From Notolepis coatsorum (lineage: Eukaryota; Chordata; Actinopteri; Aulopiformes; Paralepididae), in contig OZ020589.1 of NCBI GenBank assembly GCA_963971535.1, forward strand, positions 53,151,509 to 53,215,508: a stretch of DNA of 64,000 nucleotides, in the 5' to 3' direction. Positions 33,801 to 41,410 of the stretch are shown here, in pieces. Each line of letters begins with the position of its first letter. Position 1 is the stretch's first letter. Below the pieces are notes generated by a model, which saw only the letters and a list, made by a program, of their open reading frames with translations, did no database searches and had not been told where the DNA came from. The position numbers and the translations under genes are program-made.

Positions 33801-34298
33801 CACACCCTCAGTTGCATTGGGCACATCATTGAATTCGTAATCATTGTCATCAACTTGTGTGGGCATGCACTGCTCCCTATTAGCACACACCCATTTCTCC
33901 ATTTTGTCAATGATTTGATTAACATTGTGCAGGTGACCTTGAAACCATTCTGTTTGTTTAAACATTTCGTCGTCGGGTAATAGAGGTTTTAGTGATTCAT
34001 GTACCCGGGTAGGTTCACCAACCAACTTCCACAGTGTGTTGTGCTTAATTTGCATGACGGAAATATTTTCATTTGAGCACATCATTTGATCCAACTCTTT
34101 AGCTATTTTACACAATTGTTTCAGTCCAAAGTTCCTTTCTTTATGTAACAACATGATCTTTGTTTCCAAAGCTTTAAATGTGGGCTTAGAAAGCCTTTTG
34201 CCAAGTTCATTGTCTGTTTCATCTTGATTGACAGCTGCCTCCATTTCAACGTTAATTTCCTGATTCCCCACGCTACTCATGTTTACAATGTCAAGCAA
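27867..34298 (-). CDS. BEL no. 2 gag-pol polyprotein (intact)
   Basis: 2143 codons with no stop. Approximate residues: acidic/Asn-rich N-terminal region; coiled coil with QLKAQMEAREAQIRKKRQL-like sequence near 290; Gag core 500-690; Cys/His region CLLCEEGHSVETC and CFGCLHVGHISSQC near 710-760; protease AFLDPGSSSTF near 836. RT runs to its catalytic NFYVDDCLKSV near 1254. RNase H has HHFSDASENGYGTVSY near 1433 and RYVDTKRNPADEASRG near 1540. Integrase has HHCC zinc ligands, then D, D and E in GIDYFGPF (about 1850), KSDNGTNF (about 1912) and GGVWERVI (about 1960). All catalytic residues expected of BEL/Pao are present. It does the element's packaging, reverse transcription and integration; no env-like frame follows. 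Confidence 0.95.
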   Translation of the reverse strand: MLDIVNMSSVGNQEINVEMEAAVNQDETDNELGKRLSKPTFKALETKIMLLHKERNFGLKQLCKIAKELDQMMCSNENISVMQIKHNTLWKLVGEPTRVHESLKPLLPDDEMFKQTEWFQGHLHNVNQIIDKMEKWVCANREQCMPTQVDDNDYEFNDVPNATEGVVDTKNNAVSSTNEVLNNNGSNNNAVSYTNEGLDNDGSNVNFVSNENEEVNSIGPDDSVSNTGKSRVSRGSSTRHSMSSNISASILAQAEVAALVVLEMALKESHEMEAQEVQLKAQMEAREAQIRKKRQLLQIQSQIAAQTAKVNVLRNRGSDIESRVTDGMNSYASKEKAVLNPSAVQFIPSMSDCHVSYPPIRGSEPAMTIDAQPVDSAQQYRFPPTGGSKPAGPTQSHQKLYKQPSTVATRHKEISSHGTQTKPSAFTASMPQRSQHLPPAVCSPQQPSQSSEDQGNIFTIMQKQNDITALLVQQQVSLSLPPRDIPIFDGNPFEYNTFIRAFEHGVEGKVVNSVDCLYYLEQYTRGQPKELVKSCQHMPSDRGYHKARTLLHERFGNEQKIATAYMERAFGWVPIKSEDIKALQAFSLFLRICCNAMEDISYMSEMNMPSNLRAIIMKLPYKLRDRWRNIAFEYQERHHRQAGFSEVVTFIERQVSIASDPLYGDILDTVVSMSKLKIGNKSSQGRLQERGSSFATFVAPVEFDKPIRESCLLCEEGHSVETCFKMEKKRHCEKIDFLKRKGACFGCLHVGHISSQCHSRLFCKICNLRHPTIIHIHEREWQELRSRQDGTRDENGMSQVTTPKTCGHIGAEAQNCVLSIVPVKIKAKKGNTVLETYAFLDPGSSSTFCSEQLMRKLNLTGRSTRFLMKTMNQENFVNSQVISGLEVAALNSDTYIELPDVYTQHKMPVTRSNIPRQKDLYAWPYLNTVEIPAIDADVELLIGTNTPDAMEPWEVINSRGKGPYAVKTLLGWVVNGPLREGGDGGIGCPTVTANRISIAQIEELLVEQYNHDFNEKSTADKPEMSIEDLKFMQIVNTSAELKNGHYCLPLPFREDNVVMPNNRHLAEQRVLGLKKKLNKNPIFKEEYTNFLNNVISNGYAERVPEHQLEGKEGKVWYIPHHGVHHPKKKDLRVVFDCTASYKGVSLNTKLFQGPDLTNSLLGVLTRFRLDSVAIMADVKAMYHQVHVAKRDVDFLRFLWWPGGDLTQPLTEYRMTVHLFGAVSSPSCASFALRKTAEDNKADFPVHVTDTIQHNFYVDDCLKSVSSEAEAISLVTDLTAVCQLGGFQLLKWMSNSRSVLETIDVEKRAKNVKELDFDRDSLPVERTLGLQWCAETDTFRFKMSVQDRPFTRRGLLSVVSSVYDPIGFLAPFTLPAKMLLQTLCKLDYSWDERIPQKYQLQWVGWLEDLKRLSTFSVPRCFQPKDFGQLTGARLHHFSDASENGYGTVSYLRLQNNNEKVHLSFVLGKARVAPLKSVTIPRMELTAAVLAARVDRLLISELQLELENSTFWTDSTTVLKYIRNETKRFHTFVANRIAAREATDISQWRYVDTKRNPADEASRGVKVEHILTCSRWIHGPEFLSKSEEEWPVNIMDTSSINSDDPEVRGEASVNAVIINDAPQATNQLITYFSSCNRLKTSVAWFLQLRKTLQVLLQRRKELQAALCSTEFDITHKNKVEEDMKSFRATMGGHTLCPEDIDTAERAIIQYCQMDKFSDEITALKEGTSGVKKGSHICRLDPVLDHRLLRVGGRLSKGAMPDDIKHPVILAKGQHITTLILRHMHEQLGHCGRNHLLSGLRRRYWITKANAAARKVLNSCVVCRRNRGKLGEQKMADLPKERLQADFPPFTNVGIDYFGPFEVKRGRSLIKRYRVIFTCMASRAVHLEMAYSLDTSSCINAIRRFVSRRGQVSHIKSDNGTNFVEAERELREALTHLNQEKISNSLLHLGVKWSFNTPAASHHGGVWERVIRMVRKVLTSVLHQQHLDDEGLQTFLCEVEAILNDRPITNASEDPNDLEPLTPNHILLLKGKPSLPPGLFSKIDSYSKRRWRQVQFLSNLFWPRWVREYVPLLQERQRWTKDKRNFATGDIIMIADSNAPRGSWLLGKVLQTFPDRHGLVRSVKVQTKYNILERPITKICLLLEAD

Positions 34299-34553
34299 TA
34301 GGCGGAGGTTTTATATAGAATTCTTGGTAGGATTTGCCTTTATCCATCTGCGCGAGGCGACTCCTTCCACAACTTTATTCCATTCATTCATGAATCCGTC
34401 TCACCGTAATTTCTTTGATGTGCTGTTCCGTGTTGTTGATATCGTGGTTGAATCGGCAGAAAACGTCAATGAAAAGGGCCGCTGTTCCTTGACTCCTTCC
34501 GTATCTGTCCGTCTTCGAAAACAATCTTGTTTAGAAGCTTATCTTTTTACTTG

Positions 34554-34971
34554 TGTAAGGGCAACCTAACAAGAAATGTTGCCAGTGAGGGAATACTGGG
34601 TGAAGCTCTTTCCTATGCGTGATGCTTGTTGATAATAAAATTATGTCTTCTCCTTGGTCACTGTTGAGAGTGTTTTATTACTACTTGCGGTGTGGACAAA
34701 TATAAGCATACAAAATAAACTCAAAAATTGACTCAATGTAACTGAAAACAAACAAACGAGCACGGTAAAAAGATAGTGTGGCTTCCCTGTGAATATTACC
34801 CAAATTCCCTGCCGCTGCACACCTGTGAACCCATACATATAGATTGCACCTGAGCACACATGAGCCCCGCCTCCTGAGCCCACTGCCTGCTAATTGGTCA
34901 ACACTTTCATGATGACACGGTGCCTTCATACAGTAACATAAAAACAGAAAATCATTAAATTGGCTACAACA
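34554..34971 (-). repeat. BEL no. 2 5' LTR (right copy)
   Basis: 418 bp, with the same TG ... CA ends as the left copy. The leader between this LTR and the gag start is 34299-34553; the primer-binding site should begin at 34553 on the minus strand (CAAGTAAAAAGATAAGC), but I could not assign its tRNA. Confidence 0.93.
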
Positions 34972-34976
34972 GATAC

Positions 34977-35020
34977 CATACTTATGTAATACAGTCAGGG
35001 AATTGTACCCCTCAGTTACA
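34977..35020 (+). repeat. BEL no. 1 3' LTR, terminal 44 bp
   Basis: This is the end of the BEL no. 1 LTR, separated from its main part by BEL no. 2. It matches the end of the solo LTR (AATACAGTCAGGG ... CCCCTCAGTTACA at 1461-1494) and is followed by the BEL no. 1 target duplication GTATT. Confidence 0.88.
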
Positions 35021-35280
35021 GTATTGATGGATGTCAGTATGCACAAACCAAGGTCTATGATGATAACCAAGGAGCTATTGCACTAGCCAGGAATCCTGTA
35101 AACAGGCAAAGATGTAAACATATTGATATAAAATATCACTTCATAAGAGAAACTGTGAATAGTGGGAGGATATGTTTGGAATATTGTCCTTGACAACATG
35201 ATTGCTGATGTGATGACAAAACCAGCCACTAAGCTACAACTGAAGAAGTTTGCTCAGTATTTGTTTGGCACTTAGTTAGA
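35021..35280 (+). pseudogene. Copia pol part 4: RNase H C-terminus
   Basis: The translation in shifting frames shows KVYDDNQGAIALARNP, KHIDIKYHFIRETV and ADVMTKPATKLQLKKF, the usual end of copia pol. One frame break occurs near 35185 in the EYCP region. A purine tract (GAGTGGGGG, 35410-35418) precedes the 3' LTR. Confidence 0.88.
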
Positions 35281-35418
35281 GTGAAAGAAAAGCATGGATG
35301 TGCCAATATGTTTTTTTTGTTGTTGTTGTTTATTTTGTATTGAAGGCCAAAGAGGGAGAATATATATATATATATATATATTTGTTTTGTACCACAATAA
35401 GCTAAGTTCGAGTGGGGG

Positions 35419-35685
35419 TGTTAAATATATTATTATTATTATGTGCGCCCTTGCTCATTTGTGTTCTACAGAGGGCGATGTAGTAAATCCAGTATGTGAC
35501 GTCACTGACGTTTCCTTTCCATTCCTGTTCCGGTCTATTATTTGTCAATGATTGGTGTTGATATATATAGCGGCACTACGACCGCATCTCGCCCCGCCTG
35601 ATAAATAAATATGCCAGAGGCTAAAGATGATCAATGAGTCCATTGAGTTCTATTCAATCGCCACCGCAACGCACTCCGTTTAACA
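35419..35685 (+). repeat. Copia 3' LTR
   Basis: 267 bp, nearly identical to 13507-13770, and followed by the target duplication CGCTC, after which the poly-G minisatellite resumes. Confidence 0.93.
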
Positions 35686-36344
35686 CGCTCTGTCTGATGG
35701 GGGGGGGGGGGGAGTGAGGGGTCCGGGGGAGCACTCTGATGGGGGGGGGGGAGTGAGGGGTCCGGGGGAGCACTCTGTCTGATGGGGGGGGGGGGGGGGG
35801 GAGTGAGGGGTCCGGGGGAGCGCTCTGATGGGGGGGGGGGGGGAGTGAGTGGTCCGGGGGAGCGCTCTGTCTGATGGGGGGGGGGGGGGGAGTGAGGGGT
35901 CCGGGGGAGCGCTCTGTCTGATGGGGGGGGGGGGGGGGAGTGAGGGGTCCGGGGGAGCGCTCTGTCTGATGGGGGGGGGGGGGGGAGTGAGGGGTCCGGG
36001 GGAGCGCTCTGATGGGGGGGGGGGGGTGAGGGGTCCGGGGGAGCGCTCTGATGGGGGGGGGGGGGGAGTGAGGGGTCCGGGGGAGCACTCTGTCTGATGG
36101 GGGGGGGGGGGAGTGAGGGGTCCGGGGGAGCGCTCTGATGGGGGGGGGGGGAGTGAGGGGTCCGGGGGAGCACTCTGTCTGATGGGGGGGGGGGGGGGGG
36201 AGAGTGAGGGGTCCGGGGGAGCGCTCTGTCTGATGGGGGGGGGGGGGGAGTGAGGGGTCCGGGGGAGCGCTCTGATGGGGGGGGGGGGGGGGGGGGGGAG
36301 TGAGGGGTCCGGGGAGCACTCTGTCTGATGGGGGGGGGGGGGTC
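35686..36344. repeat. Poly-G minisatellite, right part
   Basis: The same unit as 11949-13506 continues, starting in mid-unit with CGCTCTGTCTGAT, so the two parts were one array before the copia insertion. About 14 units are present. Variants here have GAGCACTCT in place of GAGCGCTCT. Confidence 0.94.
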
Positions 36345-36869
36345 CGGCAGCTGCCTGCCAGCCAGCTCTCTATTGTGAGCCCCCCCCCCCCGTTCCCAGG
36401 CTGTCTATCTAACACATCTTTTATCAGCCTTTTGTTTTGTGTCTGGTGCAGAAAAACGTTTTGAATGTTAAAAGTTAAAGAGTGTTTTTAGCTAAATAAT
36501 ACAGGCTAAGTTTTTTATTTTTTATTTCAGATGTGTAATGTTTGTATTAGATAAAGAGGGGTGTCTGAAGCCCCTGGGTCCCGCAGAGCAGAGGACAGGA
36601 ACATCAGTAGTAATGTGCTACAGAGGAACTATGGGTCCAGAATAAACAAATGTCGACCCCCTCCTGCCCAGTGAGAAGGGACCCGGCTCGTGCATCCTGT
36701 ACTGGAGCCAGTAACAACCCGAGCCCGTCGTGCCTCGTGCGGCCGCAGCTACCTGGTTGTTGTTGCAACAGTTTACATCACGGTGTTCAACACTTGACGA
36801 CCTGCTAGTAAGTCCGTCCACATACAGGAAGAGAGAGAATCACGTCCAGCAAGTAAACTCTGTACTAAC
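36345..36869. other. PGPEP1 intron 1, unique part next to exon 1
   Basis: No gene or mobile element recognised. It contains a C-run (36380-36391). The exon 1 donor (GTTAGT on minus) lies at 36864-36869. Confidence 0.6.
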
Positions 36870-36903
36870 CTGTTACGACCACTGTCCGTTTACTATTATC
36901 CAT
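36870..36903 (-). CDS. pgpep1: PGPEP1 coding exon 1 (pyroglutamyl-peptidase I, N-terminus)
   Basis: Reading the minus strand from the ATG at 36903-36901 gives MDNSKRTVVVTG. The last codon is split after its first base by a donor (CAG|GTTAGT). This matches the start of vertebrate pyroglutamyl-peptidase I, a cytosolic cysteine peptidase that removes N-terminal pyroglutamate; the family begins with a basic residue, VVVTG and then FGPFGEH. An in-frame TAG lies two codons upstream, so this ATG fixes the start. The exon holds 11 codons plus one base (phase 1). Exon 2 begins with GT, which completes Gly, so the junction is in frame. The exon was found by eye from the known protein start; the short length limits certainty, but phase, donor and strand all agree with exons 2 and 3. 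Intron 1 is about 25 kb. Confidence 0.85.
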
Positions 36904-37060
36904 CTTCTAGCCCGTGATAGAGGACTGTTTCTTGATTATTATTTATTTTATAATAGAATGTAAGGCCGCTGAGGTGTGTGTTGTTGTTGTTGTTCTTAAC
37001 CACCGAGTCGCCCAGTGAGCTTCAACAGCTGACTGCTCCTCTCACTTCGGACTGAAGTCT
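36904..37060 (-). promoter_or_regulatory. Probable PGPEP1 5' UTR and proximal promoter
   Basis: This is the non-repetitive stretch immediately upstream of the PGPEP1 ATG. It holds an AT-rich segment (36930-36960) and a short run of GTT repeats near 36980. No clear TATA or CpG-island signal was recognised, so the assignment rests on position only. A 47-bp minisatellite begins at about 37066. Confidence 0.35.
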
Positions 37061-37065
37061 GTTCT

Positions 37066-37455
37066 TCTCCAAAGCCCTGCGTGTGGCATGTAACGTGATG
37101 ACGTAGGACACTTCTCCAAAGCCCTGCGTGTGGCATGTAACGTGATGACGTAGGACACTTCTCCAAAGACCTGCGTGTAGCTGCGTGTGGCATGTAACGT
37201 GATGACGTAGGACACTTCTCCAAAGCCCTGCGTGTGGCATGTAACGTGATGACGTAGGACACTTCTCCAAAGCCCTGCGTGTGGCATGTAACGTGATGAC
37301 GTAGGACACTTCTCCAAAGCCCTGCGTGTGGCATGTAACGTGATGACGTAGTACACTTCTCCAAAGCCCTGCGTGTGGCATGTAACGTGATGACGTAGGA
37401 CACTTCTCCAAAGCCCTGCGTGTGGCATGTAACGTGATGACGTAGGACACTTGAT
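37066..37455. repeat. 47-bp minisatellite upstream of PGPEP1, about 8 copies
   Basis: The unit contains CTTCTCCAAAGCCCTGCGTG, TGGCATGTAACGTGATGACG and TAGGACA. Copy 3 has an internal duplication (CTGCGTGTAGCTGCGTG). Each copy contains ATGACGTAGG, a CRE-like core. Further single copies or fragments occur at 38455-38500 and 40030-40095, so the unit is dispersed in the intergenic region. Confidence 0.93.
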
Positions 37456-38449
37456 TGATTGATTGATTGAAAAGTTTATTAACAGATTGCAGAATGGGTA
37501 CAGTACAGTACATCTCAATACAATTGTTAAGGGGATGCAGACCAGAGAAAGACTTTCGTCTTGTTTACATCAGGGTCCCCCATTTTCAATTCATCATAAC
37601 ATATATGACATACATGACATACAGATAGACAGTACTGCTACATCTATACATTTATGACATATCAGATTTGCAAATACAGTACTGTTTGTGATACAAAAGT
37701 GTCCAGAAAAGGAGTGTATATACATTTGGCGTAGAAACTGTACATTGGAGGAGGTTGGTGGGGTGGGGTTGGGTGGGTTGGGTGAGGGCTGTACATTGGA
37801 GGTGGGGAGGGGGGGGGGGGGTTGGGTATGGGACACACACACATTTTACACTGTACATTGGAATATTGACAAAGCCTTACTTGGTCATTTACTGTACAAC
37901 TAGGTTAGGACATTTGTAGGGGCCAGTTTCGAATTGCAGTCTCACGTAGGTGTTTTTTGAGAGTGTTTTTGAAGGTGGGTAGTGATTCACATTCCTTTAC
38001 AGCTTTAGGCAGGGCGTTCCACATTGATGTGGCATAATTGCGAAACGTGTTTAGTCCCTTGTTTGAGCCGAATCTGGGTTTTACATGATTTGTGGAGCTC
38101 CCTCTGGTGTTGTGATCGTGGTATTCACTGACCTTTGGGAAGTATTTTGACATGTACATGGGTACCTTGGTCGCGTAGTGTATCTTGTAGACCAGGCCCA
38201 TTGCAAGTTGCTGTACTCTGTCGTCTACTCTAAGCCATCCTAGGTTGTCAAAGTGGGCAGGGGTGAGGTGGGTTCTAGGAGTCAGGTCAAGTAGTAGTCT
38301 GACTAGCTTGTTTTGAGATGTTTGTAATTTGTTTTTTAGTGCCTTTGAGGTGCTTTGGTACCATGAGGTGCAAGCATAGTCGTAGTACCCTTGAATGAGT
38401 GCTCCTGCTAGAGTCTTCAGGGTATTCTTGTTTACCAGAGAGGAGATTA
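37453..38449 (-). mobile_element. CR1/Rex-like LINE, 5'-truncated
   Basis: The (GATT)n tail is at 37453 and the 3' UTR follows. The minus strand encodes the ORF2 C-terminus: GLVYKIHYATKVPMYMSKYF, HDHNTRGSSTNHVKPRFGSN, FRNYATSMWNALPKAVKECE, ending RNWPLQMS at 37905. Upstream homology reaches about 38449, then stops at the minisatellite-like unit. The exact clade is uncertain. Confidence 0.8.
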
Positions 38450-38507
38450 TTATCCAAAGACCTGCGTGTAGCCATAGATAAGATGACGTAGGACACTAAG
38501 CCAAAGG

Positions 38508-38742
38508 CGTGTAGCTTATTGCCAGCGGAAGAGAGCAAGAATGCTTCCGCATTCGTCACCGCACGCCAGTACGGTAATGCGCCTTTCCTTTCGCCCCGCT
38601 CAGACAAATGCATGTAGTACATTGCAACACAACGCAGCATTTCCGCGTACATTGCAACGAATCACTTGGAGTTTGAAAGTGATATCAGAAGAAACTACTC
38701 AACCTCGGCTGTCTTTAACTATGAGTGAACACAACGCATTGT
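38508..38742. repeat. Left arm of an inverted repeat (partner 39796-40030)
   Basis: The block from GCGTGTAGCTTATTGCCAGC to TTTAACTATGAGTGAACACA is repeated in reverse complement at 39796-40030 with few differences. The space between holds a 150-bp direct duplication, a LINE tail and a 70-bp minisatellite. Confidence 0.85.
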
Positions 38743-39373
38743 AACGTTAACGCAGCTGTCAACTGTACTTTACTATGGAATACATGTATTATTATCGCGA
38801 CGCGTCGTCACAGACTAAACAGTGTTCTGGATTTTCCTACAATGGATTATTGATTGTAAATTGAACCCTTGCAGCACCGAAGAACCATTATAAATCTGTG
38901 TTAGAAAATGTTTTGGATCTAAATCACTTGGAGTTTGAAAGTGATATCAGATGTATATACTCCCTTTTCCTGACTCCTTCTGTATCACAAACAGTACTGT
39001 ATTTGCAAATCTGGTATGTCATAAATGTATAGATGTAGCAGTACTGACTATCTGTATGTCATGTATGTCATATATGTCCTGATGAATTGAAAATGGGGGA
39101 CCCTGATGTAAACGACGAAAGTCTTTCTCTGGTCTGCATCCCCTTAACAATTGTGTGTATTGAGCTGTACTGTATTGTACCCATTCTGCAATCTGTTAAT
39201 AAAGTTTTCAATCAATCAATCAAGAAACTACTCAACCTCGGCTGTCTTTAACTATGAGTGAACACAACGCATTGTAACGTTAACGCAGCTGTCAACTGTA
39301 CTTTACTATGGAATACATGTATTATTATCGCGACGCGTCGTCACAGACTAAACAGTGTTCTGGATTTTCCTAC
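38691..39373. repeat. Tandem duplication (about 260-bp period) split by a LINE insertion
   Basis: 38691-38840 and 39224-39373 are the same 150 bp (GAAACTACTCAACCTCGG ... GGATTTTCCTAC). CACTTGGAGTTTGAAAGTGA also occurs before both, at 38663 and 38925. A LINE tail (38951-39221) separates the second copy from its start. Confidence 0.8.
38951..39221 (+). mobile_element. CR1/Rex-like LINE 3' end fragment
   Basis: It runs from ATGTATATACTCCC through GATGAATTGAAAATGGGGGA to AATAAAGTTTTCAATCAATC. This is the shared 3' UTR and (TCAA)n tail of the LINE family, with no coding sequence. Confidence 0.8.
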
Positions 39374-39835
39374 AGTTAGAGTGTTGTGTTCAGTCAGACA
39401 GTAGACAAGTAGAGGTTGAGTACTTTATTATCTAAAGATGGTAAGTTAGAGTGTTGTGTTCATTCATAGTTAAAGACAGTAGAGGTTGAGTACTTTATTA
39501 TCTAAACATGGTACGTTAGAGTGCTGTGTTCACTCATAGTTAAATACAGTAGAGGTTGAGTACTTCATTATCTAAACATGGTAAGTTAGAGTGTTGTGTT
39601 CACTCATAGTTAAATACAGTAGAGGTTGAGTACTTCATTATCTAAACATGGTAAGTTAGAGTGTTGTGTTCACTCATAGTTAAATACAGTAGAGGTTGAG
39701 TACTTCATTATCTAAAGATGGTAAGTTAGAGTGTTGTGTTCACTCATAGTTAAATACAGTAGAGGTTGAGTACTTCATTATCTAAACATGGTAAGTTAGA
39801 GTGTTGTGTTCACTCATAGTTAAAGACAGCCGAGG
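39374..39835. repeat. 70-bp minisatellite, about 6.5 copies
   Basis: The unit reads GTTAGAGTGTTGTGTTCACT, CATAGTTAAATACAGTAGAG, GTTGAGTACTTCATTATCTA, AACATGGTAA. It shares its core with the arms of the inverted repeat (GTGTTCACTCATAGTTAAAG), so it probably grew from that sequence. Confidence 0.9.
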
Positions 39836-40030
39836 TTGAGTAGTTTCTTCTGATATCACTTTCAAACTCCAAGTGATTCGTTGCAATGTACGCGGAAATG
39901 CTGCGTTGTGTTGCAATGTACTACATGCATTTGTCTGAGCGGGGCGAAAGGAAAGGCGCATTACCGTACTGGCGTGCGGTGACGAATGCGGAAGCATTCT
40001 TGCACTCTTCCGCTGGCAATAAGCTACACG
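39796..40030. repeat. Right arm of the inverted repeat
   Basis: Reverse complement of 38508-38742. It ends next to another fragment of the 47-bp unit (40031-40095). Confidence 0.85.
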
Positions 40031-40099
40031 CTCTCCAAAGACCTGCGTGTGGCATGTAACGTGATGACGTAGGACACTTCTCCAAAGCCCTGCTTCGTG

Positions 40100-40265
40100 A
40101 CATTAATTAATTCAGATTTGATCGTTAGTCGTATCTTGAGATAAATTAATCCGTTATCACGAGAAAACGGACTTCGTTATCTCGAGATCTCGTGAAAATT
40201 ATCCCGTTATCACGAGAACACGAATTAAATTATTAACTCGTTATAACGGGAAAACGGAGTAAATA
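40100..40265. repeat. Short palindrome-rich repeat
   Basis: Several copies of CGTTATCACGAGAAAACGGA and CGTTATCTCGAGATCTCGTG-like motifs in both orientations. This looks like a fragment of a dispersed DNA element; family not recognised. Confidence 0.5.
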
Positions 40266-40372
40266 AGTATGAGTGTATGGCCTCTTAGGGCTTCCGTACG
40301 TGAGATCTACAGCAGCGCTGCCTCGCGTTATTTTTTTTCCTAGCCGCATTTCTGGCAAGACGCTCTCTGATT

Positions 40373-40650
40373 GGGGCGACAGTGGCTCGGGAGGTAGAGC
40401 AGTCGTCTGGCAATCCGGAGGTTCCCGGTTCAATTCCCGCTCCTCCCGGGCAGCGTGTCGAAGTGTCCTTGAGCAAGACACTTAACCCCTAATTGCTCCC
40501 GATGAGCAGGTTGGCACCTTGCGTGGTCGCCTCCGCCGTCGGTGTGTGGATGTGTGAGTGAATGTGTAAAATGTGAGGAACAAATTGTAAAGTGCTTTGG
40601 ATAAAAGCGCTATATAAAAAAGCAGCCATTTACCATTTACCATGATTGGC
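40373..40650 (+). mobile_element. tRNA-derived SINE with A and B boxes
   Basis: The tRNA-like head GGGGCGACAGTGGCTCGGGA carries an A box (TGGCTCGGGAGG), and a B box follows (GGTTCAATTCCC). The central block GTGTCCTTGAGCAAGACACT and a GTGTGTGGATGTGTGAGTG region come next. The 3' tail AAGTGCTTTGGATAAAAGCG plus CTATATAAAA ends in CATTTACCATTTACC. The tail resembles L2-type LINE ends, as in fish V-SINE-like families. It is not a functional tRNA gene. Confidence 0.85.
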
Positions 40651-40690
40651 CGACGCCTGTTTCTACACTGGTTAAGCTTAGGCTTAGGCT

Positions 40691-40835
40691 GATGAATTGA
40701 AAATGGGGGACCCTGATGTAAACAAGACGAAAGTCTTTCTCTGGTCTGCATCCCCTTAACAATTGTGTGTATTGAGCCGTACTGTATTGTACCCATTCTG
40801 CAATCTGTTAATAAAGTTTTCAATCAATCAATCAG
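40691..40835 (+). mobile_element. CR1/Rex-like LINE 3' tail fragment
   Basis: GATGAATTGAAAATGGGGGA to TTTTCAATCAATCAATCA, the shared 3' end of the LINE family. It abuts the TTAA inverted-repeat element. Confidence 0.8.
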
Positions 40836-41124
40836 GCACTCTTTCGAAGTTGGTTAAAGTGGAAATGAAGCAGTGAGCATAAATACATATTCATAGCATC
40901 ACATTAGTATTTAGATAAGCCACAGAAGAAGTCACGTTATAAAAATAAGCAGTTTCTAAGAAAAAACGATTTGTTGTGTACATTTCTGAAGCATTTAGCA
41001 TTATGGGCGCGGCCATTTTGTTGCTGACGTCATACCGTGGCTTGGGTGTATACACTCTGGTTAGCTGCCTATATTGAATGGGTCGGTCAGCAAATAAAAT
41101 GTTGCCTACAAAACAACGGGACCG

Positions 41125-41410
41125 CGGTGGTTCTGTTTGTATTGCTCCTGGCTGTTCAAACTAATTTTACCATGTGAGAGAGAGGAAAGTTGGTTAATTT
41201 CCACAAACTACCAGTGAAAAAAACAGTGTTGTTGACATGTTGGCTCGGGCTGCCTGCACCCAGACGGCGCGACCAGCCTGTTGGACAGGGAAGGAGGATC
41301 TGCAGCGAACACTTCATTGCCTCGGATTATGTTGTTGGGGTGGGATGTTTGTCCAGAAGACCACTAATCAGCTGAAGCCCGATGCGGTTCCCTCTGTCTT
41401 TGACAGACAG
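41125..41410 (+). pseudogene. THAP zinc-finger remnant, left arm
   Basis: Pieces of a THAP (C2CH) domain occur in different frames: SVCIAPGCSN (then stop TAA 41162-41164), FYHVRERKVG, FHKLPVKKTVLLTCWL, RRICSEHFIASDYV and the domain-closing LKPDAVPSVF. The Cys pair, the CxEHF zinc ligands and the AVPxxF box are present but separated by at least two frame changes and a stop. Confidence 0.75.

Larger units (their letters stand above)
27112..34971 (-). mobile_element. BEL/Pao element no. 2, structurally intact
   Basis: Two LTRs of exactly 418 bp (27112-27529 and 34554-34971) differ at about three positions that I noticed. The 5-bp target duplication is GATAC (27107-27111 and 34972-34976). The single gag-pol frame is uninterrupted over 2143 codons. 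This is the youngest large insertion in the nest and may be a recently mobile copy. Confidence 0.95.
18348..35020 (+). mobile_element. BEL/Pao element no. 1, inserted in copia, itself nested
   Basis: It is bounded by the 5-bp duplication GTATT (18343-18347 and 35021-35025). It starts TGTTACGAAGG and ends CTCAGTTACA. It encodes degenerate BEL gag-pol on the plus strand and carries a TTAA element (24167-25118) in the integrase and BEL no. 2 (27112-34971) in its 3' LTR. Joining copia across it restores the RNase H frame. Confidence 0.93.
13507..35685 (+). mobile_element. Ty1/copia LTR retrotransposon, full span with nested insertions
   Basis: LTRs of 264 and 267 bp (TGTTAAATATATTATTATTA ... CCGTTTAACA) bound the element, and the 5-bp target duplication CGCTC lies at 13502-13506 and 35686-35690. 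The order gag, protease, integrase, RT, RNase H is that of copia. Removing the nested hAT MITE and the BEL complex leaves about 4.87 kb, a usual copia length. It is inactivated by an in-frame stop, a 7-bp frameshift and the insertions. Confidence 0.95.

Noticed and set aside
27112-35020. Endogenous retrovirus with envelope
   Set aside because: Both large elements have BEL/Pao domain order and no envelope-like frame after integrase.
40373-40445. tRNA gene from A and B boxes
   Set aside because: It is the head of a SINE: no foldable acceptor stem with a proper 3' end, and SINE body and tail follow.
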